A stretch of 64,000 nt of DNA from Nesterenkonia pannonica (GTDB lineage: Bacteria; Actinomycetota; Actinomycetes; Actinomycetales; Micrococcaceae), in the NCBI RefSeq assembly GCF_019575955.1, contig NZ_CP080575.1, forward strand, positions 620,001 to 684,000, in the 5' to 3' direction. Positions 25,956 through 37,887 of this stretch are shown here, piece after piece. The translations under genes and the position numbers were made by a program. Position 1 is the stretch's first letter. The number at the start of each line of letters is the position of its first letter. The notes under the pieces are model-generated. The model saw only the letters and a program-made list of their open reading frames with translations, had not been told where the DNA came from and searched no databases.

Positions 25956-27419
25956 GCGTACCGATCACAGCCGACCGTGAGAACGAAGTCGTCCAGGCCG
26001 CCCCCACCCAGCTCTTCATCGACGGTGAGTGGCGGGATGCGCGGGGAGGGCGCACTCTCGAGGTGTTCGACCCTCCACGGGCAGAGTGCTGACCCGTGCG
26101 GCGAATGCTTCCCCGAGGACGGCTGGGACGCGCTGAAGGCGGCCGAGGCGGCGCAGAAGGGCTTCGAGCGCACGCCTCCCCGTGAGCGCGCCGAGATGCT
26201 GATGAACGCGTTCCGGCTCATGCATGAGCGCAAGGACGACCTGGCCCTTCTGATGACCCTGGAGATGGGCAAACCGCTGGCTGAGTCGTACGGCGAGGTG
26301 AACTACGCCGCCGAGTTCTTCCGGCACTTCGCCGAAGAGGCCACGCGCATCAGCGGCGGATACCAGACGGCCCCCGCGGAGGGTCGCGGTTCCTCATCCA
26401 CAAGCAGGCGGTCGGGCCTCGATCCTCATCACCCCTGGAACTTCCCCTCGCGATGGGCACCCGCAAGCTCGGCCCCGCCATCGCCGCCTAAGCTGCACCA
26501 GTGTGCTGAAGTAAGCCGAGCTGACGCCGCTGTCCATGCTGGCGCTCGCCGACATTCTTCGCGAGGCTGGGGTCCCGGCCGGAGTGGTCAACATTCTGGT
26601 CACCTCCTCCGCAGGCGAGGTGGTCGAGCCGCTCATCCGTTCGGGCATCGCCCGCAAGCTCAGCTTCACCGGATCCACCCCGTCGGCCGCAGACTTCTGG
26701 AGCAGTGCTCCGAGAAGGTCCTTCGCACCTCGATGGAGCTCGGCGGCAACGCGGCGTTCGTGGTCTTCGAGGACGCTGACCTGGACAAGGCGGTCGAGGG
26801 CGCTGTGCTGGCGAAGATGCGCAACTCAGGGGAGGCGTGCACGGCGGCCAATCGCATCTTCGTCCACTCCCAGGTGATGGACGAGTTCTCCCAGAAGCTC
26901 GCGGAGCGTCTCGGGCGGATGAAGACGGGCCGCGGAGTCGATGAGGAGACCGCTGTCGGCCCCATGGTCGACGCGCGTCAGCGCGACAAGGTGGCTGAGC
27001 TCGTGGAGGACGCCGTGAAGTCCGGGGCGAAGGTCGTCCTCGGTGGGGAGCCACCGCGGGTGAGGGTACTTCTACCCGCCGACGGTGCTGACCGGCGTTC
27101 CCGAGAGCGCGCGCATGTGGTCCGAGGAGATCTTCGGACCGGTGGCCCCGCTGACGCCGTTCGACGATGAGAAGGAGGTCATCGACCGGGTCAACGACAC
27201 CGAGTACGGCTTGGTCAACTACGTCTTCACCGAAAGTCTGAACCGGGCCCTGCGGGTGGCCGAGCAGGTGGAGTCGGGCATGGTCGGGATCAATCAGGGG
27301 CTGTCTCCAACCCGGCGGCGCCCTTCGGCGGGATCAAGGAGTCGGGACTGGGCCGCGAGGGCGGCGACACCGGCATCGAGGAGTTCCTGGAGACCAAGTA
27401 CATCGGGATCGCGATGTAG
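25952..27419 (+). CDS. Aldehyde dehydrogenase, succinate-semialdehyde dehydrogenase type
   Basis: NAD(P)-dependent oxidation of an aldehyde to an acid, most like GabD. About 490 residues over several frames. Motifs: [58 protein letters not shown], the general base in [16 protein letters not shown], the catalytic Cys in [18 protein letters not shown] and the closing [15 protein letters not shown]. Two GCCGGC anomalies lie 25 bases apart at 26486-26493 and 26511-26516, where AAGCTSVLKPAELTP is expected. With GabT it would complete GABA to succinate. Substrate assignment is by resemblance. Confidence 0.85.
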
Positions 27420-27428
27420 CCGCGCTGC

Positions 27429-28337
27429 CTAAGGCTGCTGGCTGACTCTGGCCTGCAGCAGCTCAAGGAGGCGTCGGACGGCGGGAGCGCTGTCCGACGC
27501 CTCCTTGTGCGCACGGCCAGCACGCGGTGCAGGCCGGGCTCGTCCAGCGGGAGCGCCTGCACCCCGCTCACCATGCCGGCGACGGTCTGCCAGGACAGCT
27601 GCGGCATCACCGTGATGCCGACTCCGGCCTCCACGCATGCGACGGCGGCGGCATAGTCCTGCGTCTCGATCCTGAAGTCGGGTGCCAGGCCCACCCCGGC
27701 GCAGGCCTGCATAAGGATCTTGCGGTTGGGCCCGCGCGTGTAGTCGTTGTCGACCCACACTTCGCCGCGCAGGTCCTCCAGCCCGATGCGCTCTCGCCCA
27801 GCGAGGCGATGCCCGGCGGGGAGCACGGCTGCATAGGAGTCCTGCATCAGCTCCGTCGTGCGGTAGCCGGCACGGTCCGCCACGTCCGGGTGCCGGACGA
27901 ATATCTCCGCGTCCGGCTCCCAAGCGGCCGCCTCCTCCAGATCCCAGAGGCGCATCGTAATGCGCAGCTCCGGAAACTCCGAGGAGATCGCGGCCACCAG
28001 AGCCGGGATCCATGCGACTCCCACCGACACGAAGTGCGAGATGAGCAGGGATCCGGTGCGTCCCTGCCGCAGGTCCGCTGCCAGGCCCTGCAGCTGCCCG
28101 GCTTCTCGCAGCAGCCGCTCTGCCCGGACCGAGAGCTGTGGTAAATGCCGTCACGGCGATGCCTCTCCCGCGCCGCTCCAGCAGGGTCAGCCCCGTCTCC
28201 CTCTGCAGCGCCTGCATCTGCTGGCTCGCGGCCGCTCGGCTGATGCGCAGATTGTCTGCGGCCGCACTGATCGACTCTTCGGCGACGACGGCGAGAAAAG
28301 TGCGCAGGCGGCCTACGTCGGGGTCGAAGCTGGGCAT
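27429..28337 (-). CDS. LysR-family regulator of the carnitine cluster
   Basis: About 303 residues in three frames. N-terminal HTH: LRTFLAVVAEESISAAADNL, then SRAAASQQMQALQRETG. The effector domain shows HFVSVGVAWIPALVAAI, VWVDNDYTRGPN and VEAGVGITVMPQLSWQ. It is divergent from the dehydrocarnitine cleavage gene, and the 25-bp imperfect palindrome between them is a likely binding site, the standard LysR arrangement. ATG at 28337 is chosen to start at MPSFDPDVGRLRTF; an upstream ATG at 28391 would run through the operator. The last codons contain a 15-bp inverted repeat. Confidence 0.85.
   Translation of the reverse strand: MPSFDPDVGRLRTFLAVVAEESISAAADNLRISRAAASQQMQALQRETGLTLLERRGRGIAVTAFTTALGPGRAAAARSRAAAGPGSGPAAGTHRIPAHLALRVGGSRMDPGSGGRDLLGVSGAAHYDAPLGSGGGGRLGAGRGDIRPAPGRGGPCRLPHDGADAGLLCSRAPRRASPRWARAHRAGGPARRSVGRQRLHARAQPQDPYAGLRRGGPGTRLQDRDAGLCRRRRMRGGRSRHHGDAAAVLADRRRHGERGAGAPAGRARPAPRAGRAHKEASDSAPAVRRLLELLQARVSQQP
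27465..27506. terminator. 15-bp perfect inverted repeat between converging genes
   Basis: AAGGAGGCGTCGGAC and its exact complement at 27492-27506, loop 12 bases. It lies inside the last codons of the LysR gene (coding KEASDS and VRRLL) and 45 bases after the dehydrogenase stop, so it can act as terminator for the rightward operon while still being coding on the other strand. Confidence 0.6.
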
Positions 28338-28342
28338 CCCAC

Positions 28343-28367
28343 TACTGTAAAGCAATGTTTGACAGTA
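28343..28367. promoter_or_regulatory. LysR-type operator candidate
   Basis: Imperfect 25-bp palindrome with outer arms TACTGT and ACAGTA and the AT-rich core AAAGCAATGTTTG, in the intergenic region between the divergent LysR and BKACE genes. It contains the T-N11-A arrangement of LysR boxes. Confidence 0.6.
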
Positions 28368-28451
28368 CGTGCGAAAAGTTTGCTTGTGCATGTTTCAGTC
28401 TGTCGGAACGATGGGCCGGGACCCCATTCCCATCCTGAAGGAGGAGCCGCC

Positions 28452-29345
28452 ATGCCCAAGCCCACCATCCTCACGTGTGCGCTCACCGGCGCAAGCGACA
28501 CTGCTTAAGCAGATCCGAGCACGTTCCCGTGACGCCTCAGCAGATCGCCGAATCAGGCATCGAAGCTGCCCGAGCAGGTGCCTCGGTGATCCACATTCAC
28601 GTCCGCGACCCCGAGACGACGCAGGGTTCTCGCGAGACAGCGTTCTACGAAGAGGTGGTGGCTCGCCTCCGTGCATCCGACGTGGATCCGGTCATCAACC
28701 TCACGGCAGGCATGGGCGGAGACCTCGCCATCGACCCCTCCAGTCCTGCGGAGAGCCTGGGCCGTGTCGAGGGGACCGACCTCGTCTCCGGGTTGGAGCG
28801 GCTCAAGCATGTGGAGGTCATCCGACCGGAGATCTGCACCCTGGACTGCGGAACCCTCAACTTCGGCGACGGCAGCCAGATCTACGTGGGCACCCCGAGA
28901 TGATCAGGCAGGGCGCCGCTCGGATCAGGGAGCTCGGCGTGAAGCCGGAGCTGGAGCTCTTCGACACCGGCAATCTGTGGTTCGCCAACACCCTCTTTCA
29001 TGAAGGCCTCCTGGCCGACCCGCCCATGTACCAGCTGTGCATGGGCATCCCCTACGGCGCCCCGCCGATCCGGGACTGCTCGGCGCCATGGTGAACATGG
29101 TGCCAGAAGGTGTGGAGTGGACCAGCTTCGCCATAGGCCGCAATCAGCTTCCGTGGGTGGCCCAGTCGGTGCTTCTCGGCGGACACGTGCGCGTGGGGCT
29201 CGAGGACAACCTCTACCTGCGCAAGGGCGTCAAGGCAACCAACGCACAGCTCACCGCAGAGGTTAGCAGAATCGTCGACTCACTCGGCCGGAAGGTCGCG
29301 TCGCCGAATGAGGCGCGCGAGATGCTCGGGCTGGAGGTGCACTGA
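28452..29345 (+). CDS. Beta-keto acid cleavage enzyme (BKACE, DUF849), probable 3-dehydrocarnitine cleavage
   Basis: About 297 residues. ATG at 28452 follows GAAGGAGGAG. Family marks: TCALTGA near the N-terminus, [10 protein letters not shown], the zinc-site pattern [28 protein letters not shown], and the closing [18 protein letters not shown] enzymes use acetyl-CoA and a beta-keto acid to give acetoacetate and a new CoA ester. Members beside carnitine dehydrogenase act on 3-dehydrocarnitine and release betainyl-CoA. Its fused neighbour supports that. A GCTTAAGC anomaly at 28503 breaks the frame where TAGRS is expected; a homopolymer loss near 28900 breaks it again. Stop overlaps the next start. 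Confidence 0.87.
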
Positions 29346-30742
29346 TGACTCGCACCCCAGAAGGCTCTCCCGCCCCTGATGAGGTCACCGCCGTGTGCTG
29401 CGCCGGCGCCGGAACCATCGGTGTAAGCTGGGCTGCATACTTTCTGGCGCGGGGCTTCCGGGTCAAAGCCTGGGACCCGTCCCCGGAGGCCGAGGCCAAG
29501 CTTCGTTAGCTGATCGACGCCGCCTGGCCCGCGCTGACCGAGCTGGGGCTGCACGAGGACGCTTCTCGGGAGGGCCTCAGCTTCCACACAGACCTCAGCG
29601 AGGCCCTCGAAGGCGTCCAGTTCGTTCAGGAGTCGGCGCCGGAGGTGCTGCAGCTCAAGCAGCAGCTGCTGGCAAGGCTCGACGCTGCGTCGGATCCGGG
29701 CATCGTCATCGGCTCCTCCACCTCCGGATACTCGATGACGGAGATGGCGCTGAACGCTGAGCGTCCGGAGCGGTTCGTCGTGGGCCATCCTTTCAACCCG
29801 CCCTACCTGATTCCCCTGGTGGAGGTGGTCGGAGGTGAGCGCACCTCCGCTGAGGCGGTCCAGTGGGCGGCTGACTTCTACGAGCGCATCGGCAAATCTG
29901 TGATCACCATGGACCGTGAGGTGCCCGGCTTCATCGCCAACCGGCTCCAGGAGGCCCTGTGGCGGGAAGCCCTGCACATGGTGGACAACGGTGAGGCCAC
30001 GGTGGAGCAGATCGACCGATCCATCACCGAGGGTCCCGGGCTTCGCTGGCCATTCCAGGGGCCCATGCTCACCTTCCATCTTGCAAGCGGTGAGGGCGGC
30101 ATGGCGCACATGCTGGACCATTTCGGGCCGTCCCTGAAGTCGCCGTGGACGCGACTGGACGCTCCTGAGCTCACGGAGCGGCTGCGGGACGACGTGGTGG
30201 ATGGCTGCGCGGTCGAAGATGCTCGTCCTGTCACCGAGCTGATGCAGGAGCGGGACCGCGGGATCATCGCCCTGCGTCGCATGATTGAGGGATGCGCCGT
30301 GGACCTTCCTGAGTACCGCACGGCGGTCCGTGAGGAGTGGATCGACTACAACGGGCATCTATCAGAGGCCTACTACGTGCTGGTCTTCGGCTTTGCCACC
30401 GACCAGGCGATGGAGGTCCTCGGGATGGATGCCGCCTACCGGCAGCGCGAGGGTGCTTCCCTGTACACCGTCGAGGCCCACGTGCGGTACCTCCAGGAGG
30501 TGCCGCAGGGTGCCGGGGTCGCTGTCCGCACAGCGATCGTCGGCACAGGGGACCGCAAGCTCCACCTCGCCCATGAGATGCACGACGACTCCGGCCGCCT
30601 CGTGGCGACCGAGGAGATGCTCGGCGTGCACGTGGGCGGGGAGCCTGCAGGCGCTCAGCCTTTCCCCAGCGAGGTGCGGAAGCGTATGGCGATGTGCGGG
30701 AGCGGTAAGCCGGATTGGGTCGGCAGAGCAGTGCGCATGTGA
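29345..30742 (+). CDS. L-carnitine dehydrogenase fused to betainyl-CoA thioesterase
   Basis: About 466 residues. The N-terminal 3-hydroxyacyl-CoA-dehydrogenase-like fold has the NAD motif AGAGTIGxxWAAYFLARG, VQESAPEVLQLKQQL, SSTSGYSMTEMA, GHPFNPPYLIPLVEVVGG and PGFIANRLQEALWREALHMV. From about residue 315 a hot-dog thioesterase follows (VREEWIDYNGHLSEAYYVLVF, YTVEAHVRYLQEVPQG). This fusion is known for carnitine dehydrogenases: dehydrogenase makes 3-dehydrocarnitine, the adjacent BKACE makes betainyl-CoA, and the thioesterase releases glycine betaine. Two GCCGGC anomalies: GTAAGC at 29423 (Gly-Ala-Gly expected) and GTTAGC at 29505, which creates an in-frame TAG where LRRLIDAAWP is expected. 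Confidence 0.87.
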
Positions 30743-30815
30743 GGTGGTCCTGGCCGGACCTGTGCGTGGGAAATAAACCCGCGAGGCACGGCGTTCCGTT
30801 CGTGTCAGAGCAAAG

Positions 30816-30887
30816 TTGAGTCGGGTCGGCTCAAGTCGAGTTGACACTCCCATTCCCGGGATGAAAACTTGAGCTCGTACCGCTCAA
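30816..30887 (+). promoter_or_regulatory. dnaK promoter with two HAIR (HspR) operators
   Basis: Two HAIR-like inverted repeats flank a promoter: TTGAGT-N7-GCTCAA at 30816-30834 and CTTGAGC-N6-CGCTCAA at 30868-30887. Between them TTGACA (30841-30846) and AAAACT (30864-30869), spaced 17 bases, fit a housekeeping promoter. A further half-site GTTGAG sits at 30894. HspR, encoded as the fourth gene of this operon, is the known binder, so this is autorepression of the heat-shock operon. Confidence 0.85.
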
Positions 30888-30921
30888 TACATGGTTGAGT
30901 CTCTTCGAAAGGAGCCCGCAC

Positions 30922-32788
<1,867 letters not shown>

Positions 32789-32799
32789 GGAGAGCCTGC

Positions 32800-33595
32800 A
32801 TGGCTAAGGACCAGTTCAACCCCGAAAAGGGCGAAGACGGCATTCCGGAGAACCCCGCACCCTCCGACGGTCAGCAGGCCGAGGGCCAGGGAGGCTTCGA
32901 CGACGAGCAGGCCGCGGCCGCCGACCCGGCGGCAGACCCCTGGCTGAAGCCGAACGGATTCTCCGGGACGCGCCGCAGGGCGCCGAAGAGATCCAGCAGG
33001 CTCACCAGGAGGCGGCAGGCCAGGAGGGCACTCAGCCCGACCCCTCGCCGAGAACCCGGAGCTCGCTGAGGACCCGGAGCTGCGCGAAGTGGGCCTCGAC
33101 GAGGTCGCCGGCGGAGTCGAGACCGAGCCCGCAGAGCGCATCGAGGCTGCGGAGGAGATGCTCGAAGAGTCCGGCTACAGCCGCGAGGCTGAGCTGGAGG
33201 AGGACCTCCGCCGCGTCACCGCCGAGTACCAGAACTACCGGCGGCGCGTGGACCGTGACCGGTCATCGGAGAAGGAGCGGGTCAAGGGCCAGTTCATCTC
33301 CGAGCTCATGCCGGTCCTGGACGACATCTCCGGAGCGCGTCAGGCCGGAGAGCTCCAGGAGGGTCCGTTCGCACACATTGCGGAGCGCCTGGAGACCGTC
33401 CTGGCTCAGCAGGGCCTCGAGCGGGTCGGCGAAGTGGGCATTCCCTTCGACCCCAACGAGCATGAGGCGATCATGCAGCAGGCCAGCGATGAGATTGAGG
33501 CTGAGCACGTCGCAGTCGTCGTCCGCTCCGGCTACCGCATCGGCGATCGGCTGCTGCGCGCAGCTCAGGTGATCGTCAGCTCCGGCTCGGAATGA
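32800..33595 (+). CDS. grpE: Nucleotide exchange factor GrpE
   Basis: About 265 residues, longer than typical because of an acidic, Gln/Ala-rich N-terminus of about 110 residues in which two frameshifts occur (near 32940 and 33040). The GrpE core is clear: coiled-coil RVTAEYQNYRRRVDRDR, then MPVLDDISGARQAGEL, LERVGEVGIPFDPNEHEAIM and the terminal VVVRSGYRIGDRLLRAAQVIVS. It releases ADP from DnaK. ATG at 32800 follows AAGGAG, 11 bases after the dnaK stop. Confidence 0.95.
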
Positions 33596-33694
33596 GCCGA
33601 TCGCAGCTGAGCAGCCCGCCCCCACAGCGGCTCATCCGCTGATCGGGTATGGGAGCTCAGCTGAAGACCCCGTACAGCAGAGAGGAGGCGCCTG

Positions 33695-34652
33695 ATGGCT
33701 TCGCAGGAGTGGCTCGAAAAGGATTTCTACAAAGTATTGGGCGTCTCCAAGGACGCCACGGCCGAAGAGATCAAGAAGGCATATCGTCGGCTCGCCCGCG
33801 AGAACCATCCGGACAAGAATCCGGACGACCCCAGCGCTGAGCAGCGGTTCAAGGACATCTCTGAAGCGCACACGGTTCTGTCTGATCCGGAGAAGCGGCG
33901 CGAGTACGACCAGATCCGCGCCATGGGCTCCGGCGCCCGCTTTTCCGGCGGTGCCGGACCGGGCTCAGCAGGCGGCTTCGAAGACATGTTCGGCGGGCTC
34001 TTCGGAGACAGATTCGGCCGCAGCGGCGGTGCCGGGACATTCTCCGGCGGCGGCGGCTTCGAGGACCTCTTCGGCGGACGCTTCGGCAGTGCCGGAGCCG
34101 CCCCGAAGGGGGCGGACCGCACCGCGAAGACCACCATCTCGTTCAAAGGTGCCGTGCGCGGCACCACTGTCGGGCTCCGCGAGCCCAACGGCAGCGTGAT
34201 CGATGTCCGGATTCCTCCGGGCGTCAAAGAGGGCAGAAGGTCCGGGTCAAAGGCAAAGGCTCTCAGGGCCCCGGCGGCAGCGGAGATCTTCTTGTCGAGG
34301 TCTCCATCACCGCGCATCCCTTCTATGAGCGCGACGGCGACAACATCCGCATCCACCTGCCCGTGAGCTTCGACGAAGCTGTCCTCGGCGCCACCGCAGA
34401 AGTCCCGACGGTCCACGGAGAGAAGGTCCGGATCCGCATCCCGGTAAGCACCTCCTCAGGTCGAACCCTGAGGCTCAAAGGCCAAGGGATCAGAACCAAG
34501 AAGCATCAGGGCGACATGCTGGTCGTCGTCGATGTGGCGGTGCCCAAGGACCTGCCCGACGAGGCGATGGAAGCGGTCAGGGCATATCAGGACGCCACAT
34601 CCGGCATCGACCCCGGTCCGGTCTGGAGGGAGGGCGGCGCTGTGAGGCCTGA
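33695..34652 (+). CDS. dnaJ: DnaJ-family co-chaperone lacking the zinc-finger
   Basis: Stimulates DnaK ATP hydrolysis. J domain at residues 9-75 ([23 protein letters not shown] in NHPDKNPDD), a Gly/Phe-rich stretch ([10 protein letters not shown]), then directly the C-terminal beta domains ([40 protein letters not shown]). No CxxCxGxG repeats are present, so it is of the zinc-finger-less (class II, CbpA-like) kind. GTAAGC at 34444 changes the expected [11 protein letters not shown]. The stop at 34650-34652 assumes one C lost near 34612; as written, the frame runs on into hspR without a stop. Start ATG follows AGAGAGGAGG. Confidence 0.88.
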
Positions 34653-34659
34653 GCCTTCG

Positions 34660-35088
34660 ATGCCCCCGCATGCGAGGTCCAACCGTCACGCGCCCTTCTT
34701 CGTCATATCCGTCGCGGCCGAACTGGCCGACATGCACCCTCAGACCCTGCGGCAGTACGACCGCATGGGCCTGGTCACGCCCAAGCGTCAAGGAGGCCGC
34801 CACCGCAGATACTCTGCCTACGACATCGACCAGCTCCGCCAGATTCAGCAGCTCTCCCAAGAAGGAGTCTCGCTGGAGGGGATCCGGCGGATCATCGCGC
34901 TCCAGAACCACGTCGAAGAGCTCGAGGACGAAGTCGCTGAGCTGCAGAACCAGCTCAGAGAGATCCAGCGCAGCGGAGGGTCCAGGGTCTTCGCCGTCGG
35001 GCCCCACGGCGACGTCGTCACCATGGCCCGAGGGCAGCGGCCCCGCCCCGCCAGCCGCGAGATAGTCCTCTTCCGCCGCTCGGCGTAG
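34660..35088 (+). CDS. hspR: MerR-family heat-shock repressor HspR
   Basis: About 142 residues. The MerR-type HTH is VISVAAELADMHPQTLRQYD, RMGLVTPKRQGGRHRRYSAY and IDQLRQIQQLSQEGVSLEGI, followed by a coiled coil (NHVEELEDEVAELQNQLREI) and a basic C-terminus. HspR binds HAIR repeats with DnaK as co-repressor; two HAIR sites lie before dnaK at 30816-30887. ATG at 34660 is the best start by family alignment, although the open frame extends upstream into dnaJ. Confidence 0.93.
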   Translation: MPPHARSNRHAPFFVISVAAELADMHPQTLRQYDRMGLVTPKRQGGRHRRYSAYDIDQLRQIQQLSQEGVSLEGIRRIIALQNHVEELEDEVAELQNQLREIQRSGGSRVFAVGPHGDVVTMARGQRPRPASREIVLFRRSA

Positions 35089-35146
35089 CCCCCGACGCCC
35101 CGCAACGGTGCGCCGGCATGTTCGTCCGTTGGCCCATACTGGTCAG

Positions 35147-37061
35147 GTGAAACTTTCGTGGGGACGACTTCCACTGCTCGCCGCGGCCGCAGCTGCGCTG
35201 CTGTCGGCCTGCTCGGAGGAGCCTGATCCGGCTGAGAGCCTCGGCCCGGCGGCCGAGCGGCTCGCCGACGCTCTTCAGCAGGGAGACCTCGAAGGCGTGC
35301 CGCTCGCCTCGGGCGATCTCCAGTCCCTGAACACCGCCGCCGATCGGCTGCATGACTCCCTCGACGAGCTGTCCGTGCAGGTCGAGGTCCAGGAGACGGA
35401 GCTCGATGTTCCGCCCGAGGAGTCCCCGCGGGCTCCGAGTGCGGTCGTCACCTACCTCCATGCCTGGGACCTCGAGGCCCTCGGCGTCGAGGACGAGGAG
35501 TGGGACTACGTCACCGAAGCCGCTCTGACATACCACGAGGAGTCTGAGACCTGGTATCTGGACGGAGAGTACGACCTCTTCCTTCCGGAGTATCAGGGGC
35601 ACGAGGAGATCGGCGTCAGCACCGCCGCAGCCGACCGGGGACGGATCATGGACGGTGAGGGCCGCGCGATGGTCTACAACCGCGACGTGGTGATCCTGGG
35701 CGTGGACAAGACCCAGTTCGGAGCGGATGAGGACGACGAGCTGGAGGCGTCGGCCCGTCAGCTGGCCGACGCTGTCGGCATCGATGCCGCATCCTACGCC
35801 GAGCAGGTCGAGGCCTACGGCGATGAGGCCTTCGTCGAGGCCATCACCGTGCGCCGCGAGGGGGCATGTGACGGTCGACGATGTGGAGGACATCCCGGGG
35901 TGCATTGGCAGGAGTCGCAGATGTCCTTGGCCGACAGTCCGGACTTCGCCCCGCTGCTGCTGGGCCGGGTCGGCCCCGTGACGGCCGAGCACCTGGAGGA
36001 GGATCCCACGCTGCAGGTCGGACAGACGGTGGGCACGTCGGGCCTGCAGGCCGTCCACGAGCAGACCCTGCGGGGCACCCCGGAGTGAGGATCTACCGCG
36101 GGGAGGAGACTCTCTTCTCCACTGAGCCGGAGGCCGGAGGAGACGTGAGCACCAGCCTCCTCCCGCGTCTGCAGAATCTCGCGCAGGACATTGCCGCAGA
36201 CCAGGACACCACCGCAGGAATCGTGGCCGTCCGACCCTCCGACGGGGGATCCTCGCGTCGGCCAGCCACAGCCCCGATGAGTCGGCTGTGGAGGCGGCCA
36301 CCCAATCGGCCTATGCGCCGGGGTCCACCTTCAAGATGGTGTCCTCACTGGCCATGCTCAGAGACGGTCTCAGCGCGGACTCGACCATCAGCTGTCCCAC
36401 CAGCGTGACCGTGCACGGCCAGGAGTTCCGCAACGTCGCAGGATACGACGAGACCGGAAGCATCACCTTCGCAGAGGCCGTCGCCCACTCCTGCAACACC
36501 GTGTTCGCGGCGTCCCATGACGAGGTCAGCTCAGCGGACCTGCGGCAGGCCGCAATGGACCTCGGCATCAACAACGATGTGGGCATCGGCCTGCTTAACC
36601 ATCAAAGGCACCGTTCCTGAGGACGCCGAGCTCAACGAGCACGCCGCAAACCTCTTCGGCCAAGGAACAGTCCAGACCTCCGCCCTCGGCATGGCGGCCG
36701 TGGCCGCGTCCATCGCCGATGCTCGGACCGTCCACCCATGGCTGGTGGAAGGCTCAGGGAGCCGGACGACGATGCGGGACCGGGCCTGACCGAGGATGAG
36801 GGCGCCCAGATGCAGGCGCTGATGGCGGGCACCGTCTCGTACGGCACGCTGGACTTCCTCGACCCCATCCCCGGCGCGCGTGTGTACGCCAAGACAGGCA
36901 CCGCCGAGTCCGGGGAGGACCTGCCGCACACCTGGGTCATCGGATTCCAAGGAGACCTGGCTGTAGCGATCTTCCTCGAGGAGGGAGAGTGGGGCTCAAC
37001 GGACAACGGGCCACTGCTGCGGGAGTTCCTCGTCGGCGCGCAGGATATCCTCGACGACTGA
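35147..37061 (+). CDS. Penicillin-binding lipoprotein with MecA-like N-terminal domain
   Basis: Peptidoglycan transpeptidase of about 637 residues. The GTG at 35147 begins a lipoprotein signal (LLAAAAAALLSAC, lipobox LSAC). The next 110 residues resemble the NTF2-like MecA-N domain, followed by a PBP dimerisation region. The transpeptidase domain has the active-site SxxK in YAPGSTFKMVSSL (about 36330), SxN in AHSCNTVFA and the KTG triad in YAKTGTAESGE. GCTTAAC at 36593 breaks the frame where LPAIKGTVPE is expected; other breaks near 35870, 36090, 36255 and 36770. The stop overlaps the trmB start. Beta-lactam affinity cannot be judged from sequence. Confidence 0.9.
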
Positions 37062-37827
37062 TGCCACAGACTTCCGCACCCGATCCCGCGTCCGAGCCGT
37101 CGCCGCAGCACTACCGCCGCCCGCTCTCCTTCGTCCGCCGCTCCAACCAGCTCAAGCCCAGCTACCAGCGCGCCTGGGACGCAGCGCTGGGGCGAGAGCT
37201 GCTCGATGTTCCGGCCGGAAGCCGGGACACCTCCGTGGCCGAAGGGTTCACCATCGACTGGCAGGAGGAGTTCGGCCGCAGCCACAGTGTCGACTCAGGC
37301 GGGAGCCTGACCGTGGAGATCGGATCCGGCTCCGGCGAGGCCGTAGCCGCCGCAGCCGTGGCCAACCCCACCGGGACTTCATCGCCGCAGAGGTCTACAG
37401 GCCCGGAGCCGCCCAGCTGGCCGCGCGGGTGCGCCGCGAAGGGCTCACCAACGTCCGCGTCGCCTGCCTCGACGCGGTGGAGCTGCTCGACAATCTGATC
37501 CCCACGGCCTACCTGGACGAACTGTGGATCTTCTTCCCCGACCCCTGGCACAAGAAGAAGCACAACAAACGGCGGCTCATCCAGCCGTCCTTCACCGCCA
37601 AAGCCGCCCGCGCGCTGCGGCCCGAAGGCCGTATCCGCCTGGCCACCGACTGGCCGCACTATGCGGTCCAGATGCGGCGAGTCCTCACCGAATCGCCCGA
37701 TTTCGCCAACGAGCACGCCGGATGGGCGCCGCGCTTCGCCGGGCGTGTGCTGACCGATTTCGAAGCCAAGGCAGGCGCGGCAGGGAGAAAGTCATTTGAT
37801 CTGACGTTCACACGTGTCTGTGTATAG
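37061..37827 (+). CDS. trmB: tRNA (guanine-N7-)-methyltransferase
   Basis: Methylates G46 in the tRNA variable loop using SAM. About 255 residues with one frameshift near 37375 (expected NPHRDFIAAEVY). Motifs: SFVRRSNQLKPSYQRAW, VEIGSGSGE (SAM site), LDELWIFFPDPWHKKKHNKR with the family-defining PDPW and K-rich segment, and RLATDWPHYA near the end. ATG at 37061 overlaps the upstream stop. A short GGGGCT-GA-AGCCCC hairpin at 37834-37847 follows the stop. Confidence 0.95.
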
Positions 37828-37887
37828 TCAGGGGCTGAAGCCCCGGATGAAATTTCAGAATCACACGCACTTGAGGTCAGAAGCACA

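Noticed and set aside
29505-29510. In-frame TAG in the carnitine dehydrogenase as recoding or a pseudogene
   Set aside because: It sits exactly on a GCCGGC-type anomaly (CTTCGCCGGCTG expected, giving LRRLID) and the rest of the gene is intact.
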